DNA from: Clostridium sp. D33t1_170424_F3
GTDB taxonomy: Bacteria; Bacillota; Clostridia; Oscillospirales; Acutalibacteraceae
NCBI RefSeq assembly: GCF_015667585.1
Contig: NZ_JADPEG010000002.1
Location: 124,001-188,000, forward strand
Length of the DNA stretch: 64,000 bases
Direction: 5' to 3'
The position numbers and the translations under genes were made by a program. This document shows, piece after piece, positions 1 through 7,819 of this stretch (positions are counted from its first letter, which is position 1; each line of letters begins with the position of its first letter). The notes below the pieces were generated by a model that was not told the origin of the DNA, made no database searches, and was given only the letters and a program-made list of their open reading frames with translations.

Positions 1-132
1 CTCAACGGCGACCTTCCGCTGACCCAGCGCGAGGTAGCGTCAAAATTAAAAATTTCACGTTCCTATGTTTCCCGGATTGAAAAGAAAGCGCTGCTTGCTT
101 TAAAAAAGAAATTCGACAAGCCCAGCAAATGA
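1..132 (+). CDS. C-terminal end of a sporulation-type sigma-70 factor (partial)
   Basis: The reading frame is open from the first base and stops at TGA 130-132, leaving 43 residues of a protein whose start lies outside the window. The fragment is a sigma-70 region 4 helix-turn-helix: LTQREVASKLKIS followed by RSYVSRIEKKAL. That second string is characteristic of the SigE/SigK/SigG sporulation sigma factors, where it contacts the -35 element. The short basic tail (KKKFDKPSK) fits SigK or SigE. Which of these it is cannot be decided without the N-terminal part. It is the only gene left of the glycosidase island and faces the first glycosidase convergently, with a strong hairpin between them. 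Confidence 0.8.
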   Translation, partial: LNGDLPLTQREVASKLKISRSYVSRIEKKALLALKKKFDKPSK

Positions 133-224
133 CTGCCAGAATTTACAGATGGCAGTTACTGCAAACGACCACTTAACAAGACCTGCACGACCACTCTCTT
201 CCTTCCCTCCTCTCTAAAATAACG

Positions 225-254
225 GAGTCCCCCGGCCAAATGGCCGGGGGACTC
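225..254. terminator. Bidirectional terminator hairpin
   Basis: A perfect 13-bp stem (225-237 with 242-254, GC-rich) closes a 4-base loop. It lies between the convergent sigma factor gene and the GH36-like gene. The flanks are only moderately T/A rich (CTAAAATAACG on the left, a T5 run about 15 bases to the right), so efficiency is inferred. Confidence 0.75.
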
Positions 255-286
255 TCAGTTGGTTCACTTTTTAGTGCTGTTTCAGA

Positions 287-357
287 TCAGCCCACGGTAA
301 CCACACAGCGGTTCTGTGCCACCTGATCCGGGGTCTCCGCTTCCAGCAAAGTCCATT
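287..357 (-). pseudogene. Remnant of a second copy of the C-terminal domain end
   Basis: Directly after the stop codon of the GH36-like gene, another minus-strand frame encodes WTLLEAETPDQVAQNRCVVTVG and a TGA at 287-289. The layout (Tyr/Trp-Thr-x-Leu, a short variable loop, Gln-x-x-Cys-Val-Val-Thr-Val-Gly-stop) is that of the last ~22 residues of the terminal domain shared by the giant glycosidases here. It is out of frame with the gene just upstream and has no start of its own. It looks like the leftover 3' end of a paralogue or a diverged tandem duplication of the gene's own end. Confidence 0.6.
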
Positions 358-3300
358 TTAGGCAATTGTGACAATACAATGCTTTTGCGGTACATTGTTG
401 GGCAGTTGGGTATAGACGCCGGTGCTTGTGCCAGGTGCGCCGACTGCCCACACTCTGTAATAATAATCGTTGCCAATCTTCGCGACAAACTGTGTCTTCA
501 AAACGCCGCTGTTGCCGACCGTGAAGTTCGGAACAAGGTTGTTGCCGTTGACAACGGTCATCTTGAAGCAATACGCACTTCCTCTCTTGAGGATAAACGG
601 CAGCGTTGTATCGGAAATAACCGACGCCGCCTGTGCAACTGTCGTGCCGCCTGCAACGACGCCCGGAGTAGTAACGGCAACCAGCGTGCCTTCTCCGGAG
701 GTCTTTCCGGAATTGGAGGTGTTCTTATTGCCGGAGGAAGAACCGCTGCTTCCGCCGCTGCCCTTGCGCTCCAACTGCGCGTTCGCGGCCTGCAAACGGT
801 TGCACTTCTCGTTCACAAATGGCTGATCGTCTTCACTGAGCTTCTCATTTGCCAACGCATTCTTTGCATCCTTGAGGGCATCCAGGAACACGCGGACGCT
901 GCTTGCCGTGTAGCGGGAGGTATCGACCTTTTCCATCTCCGCAATCAGCTCTGCCAGCTTCGATTTATCCGCCTTCAGACGCATGTTTGCAACTGCCTCT
1001 GTCAACGTCTTGACCGCCGCATCGACTTCCTTCTGCGTATTCTCTGCGGTCATTTCTTCCGCCGCATCCAGCGCTTCCTGCAGCTTGTTAAAGCCGCTGT
1101 CGATGTAGCTGTCTCTGTTTGCAATAATGTCCTTTGCCTGCTGGATCATCTTCTCCAGCTCGCTCAGATCCGCCTTCATCTGCCGTTCATCCAGGGCTTT
1201 CATCAGCGCGTCGTAAGCCTCCTGGATAGAATCGTCCATTGCGTTTTCATCTGCAATGACCTCTTCCGCCATTACAACTGCCGCCGCAATTTTTTCCATA
1301 CTGGCTTCCGTGTACAGTTCCGGATCAACCGCCTTGGCAATGTCGATCAGACCCTGCAGCGCGGTCTTGTCGCCCGGCTGGAAACTGAGGAGATGCAGTG
1401 CATCAAGCAGCTCGCCCCACGCATCATTGATTTCCTTCTGGGTGGCGGTCTTTTGTTCATAAACTTCTTCGGCTTGTTTGAGCGCCTTCTCATACTTTGC
1501 TTTTACCACCGGAACGGCCTGCGCCGCTTCTTCCGCACAGGATTCCGCATAAGAGATCGTTGCACCCAAAATGCTCTTATCGACTGCTTCAAAGCTGAGG
1601 TCTACTTCAACCGCCTTGTTCGGCATATCGATGGTATACGTATAAGCGTCTGTGTCAAATTCCACTGCCTCGCCATTGACGGTAACACCTGCGAAGCTTC
1701 TGCCCTCTACAAACGGTGTAAAGTCCAGCGTAAGCGTTGTCCCAGCCAGTACCTTTGTTTCATACTTGCCAAGCAGATTTGCCAGCTTCTGCACCTCGCC
1801 GTCGATGGACAGGCTCGCGTTCTTTGTGTAACGGACCGTGATGGTATGCTCTTCCGGAATCGGCGTGCCGACCGTTACTTCACAGCTTGCCTGGAATTCC
1901 GTACCCGGAACGCTCGCTGTAACAACTGCTATGCCTTCCTTCAGCGCGGTGACCACGCCATTTTCGTCCACTGCCGCCACATCCGGAGCAGAGGAGATCC
2001 ATGTAAGTGCCGTTTCGCTCAAATTCGTCGGATAGATATCCGCCAGAAGCGTATAGCTGTCATCTACATCCAGGGTAAGCGCTGCATCACGCATGACGAT
2101 TTCTGTCATATCCGGCGTATTATATGCGCGGATTTCCGCCGCGGAAGAATAGTTGCCGACGGAGGTGATGGACATCAGCTTGAGGTTGGTTACGGTTGTA
2201 GCCGGGAAATGGACTTCCTTCCAGCCGTCCTCTGCCTTCCACTCGCCGGAAGCAATCTTTTCATAGGTCGCGCCATTGTCCTTGCTGGCAAGCAGTTCAA
2301 ACTGCTTAATGGTACCATTGCCCGCGCCGGATCTCGGCAGATACCGGTAGGTGTTGACGACGGTCGGTGCATTGAACTTAATATCGATCCACTGCTTATC
2401 TCTGGAAACGCCGCTCCAGTTGGTATGCCACATGGTGCTTGGATCGTTATCCAAAACCTTGGAGGCCGCTTCACTGGTGGAGTTTGCATCTCCCGCTGTA
2501 GCAGTCATTTTGCTGATCGGGATCGCCTCCGGTACGGACTGGGTGCGGACGCATGCCGCGCCGCCGACATTGCCGGACGCATCCGTCGCTGCGACTGCGA
2601 AGTAATAGTTTCCGTCACGGACGATTTCGTCCACAAAGGAGGTTTCATTTATAGTGACAATCAGAGTATCTTCGGACGGTACAAAGTCCGCCTTGTCGGA
2701 ACCGTAAACGTTGTAGCGCACAAAGCCGCTGTCGTCCGTGGACGGCTGCCAGGTCAAAGAGACCAGGCCGTCGTAATCCGCAGAAGCCTTCAGACCTGTT
2801 ACGTCTGCCGGCGCCTCGGTATCGGGCTCTACAGAGCCTTCCTCAAAGGTCAGCGTCCAGTTGACCGTCTGGTTTTCCGCAGCGTCCATGATCAATTCCA
2901 CATAATTGCCAAACGCGCTGTGTACAAAGCTCGCCGTTACATTTTCATTGTCGACCTTCAGATCCTTTGCAATCAGCTCGTGGCCGTCCAGCGGGATGAT
3001 CGCCTTGTAGGTATCGTTGCCGACTACCTCAAACGTACCGGTCATGGTCTTGCTGGCCGCATCGTATGCAATGTTCTTCGCGTCAAACGCGCCCTGCAGG
3101 ACATGTCGGTTGGTGGAAAGCAGGTACGGGTCGTCACGGACTTCGCGGACGGCCATAGTACGCATTTCGTTCTTTCTGACGCGCTGGCTCAGGATCTCGC
3201 TGCCCTGATATTTGCCGATGTAATCCCAGTTCCAGAAGTCCCAAACCTCGTATTCTTTTTCCGGGTCAAGACCGACGCCGCCGAACGCGGTATCTTTGCC

Positions 3301-6300
3301 CAGATCCGCCTGCATGGTCTTGGTCTGGCTGCTTTGGTTCCAGAACATCAGGATATGGTCGTCATATTCGGAATCAAATTTGTAATCAAAGTACTCCGGA
3401 ATGTTTGTGCCGCATTCGAACAGTCCGACCGGGCGGGCGGAAATGCCGTCAATCGGGAATGGAACAGAGCGGCCGATATCCTTGATTTTCTGATCATCCA
3501 TACGGGTAACGCTCTCACCGATGGTCATTTTTCCAAACAGGAACGCGGTGCCGGTGATCTGCGCGCGGCGCAGGTCGAGATCGTTGTCCTCAAAGACCTT
3601 AACGTCGGAATAGAGGAGCTTGGTTTTTCTGTGGCGGTACCACTGGTACATCGCCGTGCGGGCGATTTCCGGGGAGAACTGGTTGGTATCGCCGATGGTG
3701 CGCTGAATATCGATCAGGCCGATCGCCAAGTCGGAGCCGCTGTGCTCCCAGGAGTTTTCGGACACGCGCATATCGGGTCCGACATACTTCTTCGGCAGCG
3801 CAAAAATATTGCGGTATGCGGATACCGTCGTCGCATACGGGTCCTCAAAGCCGCCGGTCTTATCCAGCAGATAGCCGCCGCTCTTGCCATGGTACTGTCC
3901 CGCATAATCAAAGAACAGAGAGCGAATGCCCGCGTCCTTGATGTTGGCGTACACATCCGCCATATGGGCAATGAAATCCGGATCGGTGTAGTCGGGCCCT
4001 TCCAACGCATCGTTGTTAAGCATGTGCTCCGGATACTGCTCGCAGTAGTCGTCGGAACGATAGGAAGCCTGCATATAAAGGCCGCCCTCGCCGCCGGCAT
4101 TGTTCATCGCCTTGTTCCAGTCTTTAATGGTCGGATAGGAATCCGTCATATGGCCAAACTGCTTCCAGTGCGCATCGTCCCACCAGAGCTGCTCGTTCGG
4201 GTTCACATAGGTATCCGGCTCCACGCGCAGGTTCGGGATCGCATAATTTGCCATGCCGCGGTCCACGAGATCCTTGACCTCCTGTACCGCGAAGTCCGCG
4301 TTATTGGAACCCGGGGTCAGCCAGTTGACATACCAGAGGCACTCATAGTAATACGGGTCAAAGTCGATCAGATCGACCTCCATCGCATCCGCCTGCTTGG
4401 TCGCATAGGCGTCCAGGGAATCGTAGGGGTTCTTTTCTGTAAAGTTGATCAGCGCCTTGTCGCCCATATAGAGCTGTCCGGCGTCGACCAGCTTGCCCGT
4501 ATTGTCAAAAATGCGGATTTTCGCATCCACGCTCTTTCTGCCGTTGTTTTCCAGGGACAGGCCCGCGTTGTACGCGGTGTCGATGGTGTTCTGGAACTCA
4601 TAGGTGGTCAGGCCGCCGATGAGGAAGCTTTCCTTCTCCGGGTCGTTCCGGTAGGAGAGCATGGTATTGTTCTTGGAGGTTGCCGTCGCGCCGTTCACAA
4701 CGCGCGGCACAGTCCAGTTGCCTTCGCCGGTCAGAATCGTATGGTCTTCGGCCGGGTCGGGGCCAACAAAAATACCACCGCTGCCGGCATAATTGGCAAT
4801 GATCGGGTACATCTGCATCAGCTTGACGCCCGCGCTGGTGTTGTTGACCATACCGGCGGTCAGGATGATATCGCCGCTACCGTCTTCCAGCGTGATATCC
4901 AGCACGATGCTGTTTACGCCGTCTTTTTCACCGATCATACGCATGGTTTTGCCCGCAAAGCCGTTCTCCGTTACGTCTTCCATACGGAATACATACCCGT
5001 TGGTGCTCTTGTCGTCATTGACCTGTGTATAGGCGTTGAGCACATACGGCAAGCCGCTTTCCTGCTCATAAACTGAATAGCGGCCGGTCAACTCATCATA
5101 TACAACGCGGACCAGGTCGTTCTGAATCATGGCGAATGTATCGCCCAGCTTTACAATTTCCGTCTTTTCCGGAACCGCGACGTCTCCCAGGCTGGTAAAA
5201 CCGACTTCCGCCGTAATGTTTTCGCCGCCGTTCGCGGTTGCCACCACCTTAAATGAGCCGCTCTTTAAAATCGTCAGCAAGCCGTCCGCGTCAATAGTCG
5301 CCACATCCGGATCATCGGACTGCACAGACCAGATGATGGACTTGTCCGTCGCAATGATCGGATAGACGGTCGCCTTCATTTGCACGGAGCCTAGCTCCTG
5401 GCGGATGGTTTCGCCGTCCTCCGGCGCAATAACCAACCGTTTAACCGGGACCACTTCGCCGTAGTCGCTGTCAAAGAAGATACCGTTGACCACCGCGTTC
5501 GTTTTAACCGGGCTGTAATTTTCATTATTGACTTTGACGTCAACAGAGCCGCTGAACGGAATGGTCACATATTTGCCCTTGGAGATGGTGCCGATTTCCG
5601 TCTTTTTGGATATCGGAATATCCGTTCCCGGCTGGAAAAGCTGGTAGCTGACCGCTCTGCCGTTTTCATTTTCTGCCAGTGCGTAGAACGTGAGGGTATG
5701 CGTATCCGTATCATTTACACGGATGCGCACCGTCAGGCACTTGTCGTCAAAACGGTAGGAAATTTTGCGGGCGCCCGTTTCGTCGTCTGGATTAACGAGG
5801 CCATACGGCAGTGTTGCCGCCGTGCCGGTTTTCGCGGTGTAGTTGCCATTGCGGTCTTCCACGCCGTAAGTAATGCCGTCCACATAATAGGGCAGCTTCT
5901 CCACGTCGACGGAACCGGTATTCCAAGCGTTCAGCACATATCCGTCCCCGCCGTAAGTGCCGGTCCAGTCACCCATCGTTGTCTCGTCGACCGTCCATTC
6001 GGAAGCTTCGCCCTCAACCACGCTGAGCACGCAGCTGCCGCTGATTTCGGTGCCGTCCTTCGCTGTCGCAATCACGTTGTAATTGCCCGGCGCTTCGACA
6101 CTCAGCAGGCCGGTCTCGTCAATTGCAGCTTTTCCTTCGTTTTCGGCCTGCATGGCCTCCACAGACCAGGAAACCTCTTTGTTGGCCGCATAGGACGGCG
6201 CAACGGAAGCACTCATCTGGATTGGGAAGTCCGACTCGTCAAACGAAGTCTGTCCATTTGGCGCGCTGACGGTAACTTTGCGCACCGGCACATCGTCATA

Positions 6301-6945
6301 GGCCAGTGTGTCAAAGAAGACGCCGCTGATCACGACGTTTGTGACCAGTTCTTTAATATTCTCATTCAAAATAACCACGTCGACATCCCCGCAGAATTCC
6401 GCGGAAGCATACTGGCCATTGATAAAGTTCGAAATGGTTACTTTATCGGAAAGTGCGCGGTCCGTGCCAGCCTCAAAAATCTGATAGCTCTGCTCGCGGT
6501 CCTGGCCCTCCGCCGCATAAATTGTAATAGTATGCATTTCCTCGTCGTTGACGTCCACATGCATAACTATCTTTTCATCGTCAAAAATGTAACCCAGACG
6601 TTTCTCTTCGCCTTCTACCGCGATCTTGGATACGTCCGGCGCGCCGCTCTTCAGCCATGTGCCATGGCGCGCAAAGTAAGAATAGGTAACCCCTTCCACA
6701 TAGTCGGGATAATTGTCCCGCGGCGTCCGGTTGCTGGTACCCGTACCGTCGTAGGCGGGCAGCGTATAGCCATCCAAACCATATACACCGTTGAACGAAC
6801 CGTTGGTTTCCTTGTCGACCGTGAAGAACGTATCCACCGGTTCAAACGCTTGTGCCTGCGCGACCGCGCCAATCGGCCCTGCCGAGAACAGCATGGTACA
6901 CGCCAATACCGCTGCGGCGAGCTTTTTGCCCAGCCGTGTTTTCAT
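358..6945 (-). CDS. Giant secreted multidomain glycosidase, clan GH-D (GH36-like)
   Basis: This 2195-residue protein starts at ATG 6945, with AAAGGAG eight bases upstream; an in-frame TTG six codons earlier is less likely. A Sec signal peptide (MKTRLGKKL, hydrophobic core, AQA) is followed by two copies of a ~175-residue beta module (about 40-215 and 317-495), each trailed by an Ig-like domain. The catalytic part spans about 595-1370. The FFDYAG stretch near residue 1007 and GSDLAIGLID...GDT near 1060 resemble the nucleophile and acid/base regions of clan D alpha-galactosidases, but the family is not certain. Then come FN3 (1375-1465), a discoidin/CBM32 domain (1470-1615), a BIG2 domain and the shared cassette: beta module (1700-1795), FIVAR-like helices, Gly/Ser linker and the 115-residue terminal domain. 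Substrate unknown; alpha-linked Gal or GalNAc on host glycans is a guess. No LPXTG or SLH anchor. Confidence 0.75.
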   Translation of the reverse strand: MKTRLGKKLAAAVLACTMLFSAGPIGAVAQAQAFEPVDTFFTVDKETNGSFNGVYGLDGYTLPAYDGTGTSNRTPRDNYPDYVEGVTYSYFARHGTWLKSGAPDVSKIAVEGEEKRLGYIFDDEKIVMHVDVNDEEMHTITIYAAEGQDREQSYQIFEAGTDRALSDKVTISNFINGQYASAEFCGDVDVVILNENIKELVTNVVISGVFFDTLAYDDVPVRKVTVSAPNGQTSFDESDFPIQMSASVAPSYAANKEVSWSVEAMQAENEGKAAIDETGLLSVEAPGNYNVIATAKDGTEISGSCVLSVVEGEASEWTVDETTMGDWTGTYGGDGYVLNAWNTGSVDVEKLPYYVDGITYGVEDRNGNYTAKTGTAATLPYGLVNPDDETGARKISYRFDDKCLTVRIRVNDTDTHTLTFYALAENENGRAVSYQLFQPGTDIPISKKTEIGTISKGKYVTIPFSGSVDVKVNNENYSPVKTNAVVNGIFFDSDYGEVVPVKRLVIAPEDGETIRQELGSVQMKATVYPIIATDKSIIWSVQSDDPDVATIDADGLLTILKSGSFKVVATANGGENITAEVGFTSLGDVAVPEKTEIVKLGDTFAMIQNDLVRVVYDELTGRYSVYEQESGLPYVLNAYTQVNDDKSTNGYVFRMEDVTENGFAGKTMRMIGEKDGVNSIVLDITLEDGSGDIILTAGMVNNTSAGVKLMQMYPIIANYAGSGGIFVGPDPAEDHTILTGEGNWTVPRVVNGATATSKNNTMLSYRNDPEKESFLIGGLTTYEFQNTIDTAYNAGLSLENNGRKSVDAKIRIFDNTGKLVDAGQLYMGDKALINFTEKNPYDSLDAYATKQADAMEVDLIDFDPYYYECLWYVNWLTPGSNNADFAVQEVKDLVDRGMANYAIPNLRVEPDTYVNPNEQLWWDDAHWKQFGHMTDSYPTIKDWNKAMNNAGGEGGLYMQASYRSDDYCEQYPEHMLNNDALEGPDYTDPDFIAHMADVYANIKDAGIRSLFFDYAGQYHGKSGGYLLDKTGGFEDPYATTVSAYRNIFALPKKYVGPDMRVSENSWEHSGSDLAIGLIDIQRTIGDTNQFSPEIARTAMYQWYRHRKTKLLYSDVKVFEDNDLDLRRAQITGTAFLFGKMTIGESVTRMDDQKIKDIGRSVPFPIDGISARPVGLFECGTNIPEYFDYKFDSEYDDHILMFWNQSSQTKTMQADLGKDTAFGGVGLDPEKEYEVWDFWNWDYIGKYQGSEILSQRVRKNEMRTMAVREVRDDPYLLSTNRHVLQGAFDAKNIAYDAASKTMTGTFEVVGNDTYKAIIPLDGHELIAKDLKVDNENVTASFVHSAFGNYVELIMDAAENQTVNWTLTFEEGSVEPDTEAPADVTGLKASADYDGLVSLTWQPSTDDSGFVRYNVYGSDKADFVPSEDTLIVTINETSFVDEIVRDGNYYFAVAATDASGNVGGAACVRTQSVPEAIPISKMTATAGDANSTSEAASKVLDNDPSTMWHTNWSGVSRDKQWIDIKFNAPTVVNTYRYLPRSGAGNGTIKQFELLASKDNGATYEKIASGEWKAEDGWKEVHFPATTVTNLKLMSITSVGNYSSAAEIRAYNTPDMTEIVMRDAALTLDVDDSYTLLADIYPTNLSETALTWISSAPDVAAVDENGVVTALKEGIAVVTASVPGTEFQASCEVTVGTPIPEEHTITVRYTKNASLSIDGEVQKLANLLGKYETKVLAGTTLTLDFTPFVEGRSFAGVTVNGEAVEFDTDAYTYTIDMPNKAVEVDLSFEAVDKSILGATISYAESCAEEAAQAVPVVKAKYEKALKQAEEVYEQKTATQKEINDAWGELLDALHLLSFQPGDKTALQGLIDIAKAVDPELYTEASMEKIAAAVVMAEEVIADENAMDDSIQEAYDALMKALDERQMKADLSELEKMIQQAKDIIANRDSYIDSGFNKLQEALDAAEEMTAENTQKEVDAAVKTLTEAVANMRLKADKSKLAELIAEMEKVDTSRYTASSVRVFLDALKDAKNALANEKLSEDDQPFVNEKCNRLQAANAQLERKGSGGSSGSSSGNKNTSNSGKTSGEGTLVAVTTPGVVAGGTTVAQAASVISDTTLPFILKRGSAYCFKMTVVNGNNLVPNFTVGNSGVLKTQFVAKIGNDYYYRVWAVGAPGTSTGVYTQLPNNVPQKHCIVTIA

Positions 6946-6977
6946 AAAATCACTCCTTTTCAACTCTTAACTGTCCT

Positions 6978-7001
6978 TCATTCTTCCGAGATTTTATGCA
7001 A
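6978..7001 (-). other. Possible leader mini-ORF (7 codons) before the GH36-like gene
   Basis: A perfect AAGGAGG (7007-7013, minus strand) sits five bases before a TTG that opens LHKISEE and then a TGA. It ends 32 bases upstream of the gene's own ATG. Such a strong ribosome site not used by the main gene may mark a regulatory leader peptide; translation is unproven. Confidence 0.35.
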
Positions 7002-7032
7002 TTGAACCTCCTTCCTCCCCATTTTATATCTA

Positions 7033-7057
7033 AAAGGGAGATCGATTATCTCCCTTT
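7033..7057 (-). promoter_or_regulatory. Leader hairpin upstream of the GH36-like gene
   Basis: A perfect 10-bp inverted repeat (AAAGGGAGAT / ATCTCCCTTT) with a 5-base loop lies in the 5' region of the GH36-like gene, about 20 bases before the strong AAGGAGG. It could be an operator or an mRNA hairpin that controls access to the leader ribosome site. The rest of 6946-7208 is very AT rich and shows no gene. Confidence 0.5.
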
Positions 7058-7208
7058 CAGCTCCGCTTATTATATATTTAAATATAATTTACCAACATAG
7101 TATATATAAATTATCCATGTTATTAATTCTTTTTTATACTATTGCTATATAATGGAAGTATTTTATTTTGCATAATTACATGTTTATCCACTCACTTAAA
7201 CGGCAAAA

Positions 7209-7261
7209 TAAAAAGCAGTTTGAAAAAATCTTTTCATGATTTTTCCAAACTGCTTTTTTTA
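7209..7261 (-). terminator. Terminator downstream of the XRE regulator
   Basis: AAAAAGCAGTTTG pairs with CAAACTGCTTTTTT around a short A/T-rich inner part; both sides end in A/T runs, so it can work in either direction. It begins 6 bases after the stop codon of the XRE gene on the minus strand. Confidence 0.8.
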
Positions 7262-7266
7262 TTGTT

Positions 7267-7617
7267 TCAGCCCTTACTCCGGCTGCCCCGTTTTTTTAAT
7301 TGCGCAACGGTCTGCATGATCAGTTCCACGTCCTCCGGGTCCAGCTCCAAGTCCTGCGCCGTTTTGGCAAGGTTCAGGTATACGCCGTCAATCTGCGGCG
7401 CCAGCCCTTCCGTTTTTTCTTCCCATCCCATCAGATAGGAGGGCGTCACCTCAAAAACCTCCGCCAGCTTCGCAATCGTGGCCCGTTTCAGGTTCTCCAC
7501 ACTGCCGTTTTCATACTTTTGAACCGCCGCCTTCTTTACGCCCAGCAGCCGTCCCAGTTCTTCCTGCGTCAGGCCGCGGGAGGTCCGCAGCGCCTTAATT
7601 CGCTGACCTACTTCCAT
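7267..7617 (-). CDS. XRE-family transcriptional regulator
   Basis: The 116-residue product has a Cro/C1-type helix-turn-helix near its N-terminus (about residues 3-58). The sequence MEVGQRIKALRTSRGLTQEE leads into LGRLLGVKKAAVQKYENG, then a PSYLMGW stretch typical of the end of this domain, and a short acidic/helical tail. ATG 7617 is preferred over the ATG four codons upstream because AAAGGA directly abuts the upstream one. It has its own promoter (7645-7673) and terminator, so it is a single-gene unit between two giant glycosidase genes. It may regulate them, but target and ligand are unknown. Confidence 0.85.
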   Translation of the reverse strand: MEVGQRIKALRTSRGLTQEELGRLLGVKKAAVQKYENGSVENLKRATIAKLAEVFEVTPSYLMGWEEKTEGLAPQIDGVYLNLAKTAQDLELDPEDVELIMQTVAQLKKRGSRSKG

Positions 7618-7644
7618 CCTCTCCACCATCCTTTAACTGGCTTT

Positions 7645-7673
7645 ATCATACCATACTTTTGATGGAAATTCAA
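7645..7673 (-). promoter_or_regulatory. SigA-type promoter of the XRE regulator
   Basis: On the minus strand a -35 TTGAAT (7668-7673) and a -10 TATGAT (7645-7650) are separated by 17 bases. The start codon lies about 27 bases downstream of the -10. Confidence 0.65.
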
Positions 7674-7720
7674 TCCGAATCCCATTGAACCGGGACTGGT
7701 AAAGGGGAAAATGGCTGCTG

Positions 7721-7761
7721 AAAAAGAGGCGTCCGGCCCCATACCAATGGAACCGGACGCC
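7721..7761 (-). terminator. Terminator of the GH3 glycosidase gene
   Basis: GGCGTCCGG (7728-7736) pairs with CCGGACGCC (7753-7761). On the minus strand the stem is followed by CTCTTTTTC. It lies 59 bases after the GH3 stop codon. Confidence 0.8.
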
Positions 7762-7819
7762 CTGCATGGCTTTTAATCAACTTTTCTATCGCTGTTTTCT
7801 CACCGGATTCTATCCGTTA

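Noticed and set aside
316-5076. 1586-codon open frame on the plus strand, antisense to the GH36-like gene
   Set aside because: It has no ribosome site and its translation is rich in Cys, Arg and His runs without domains. It is a shadow created by codon usage of the real minus-strand gene. The same holds for 7766-10399, 14405-16090, 27935-30892 and similar plus-strand frames.
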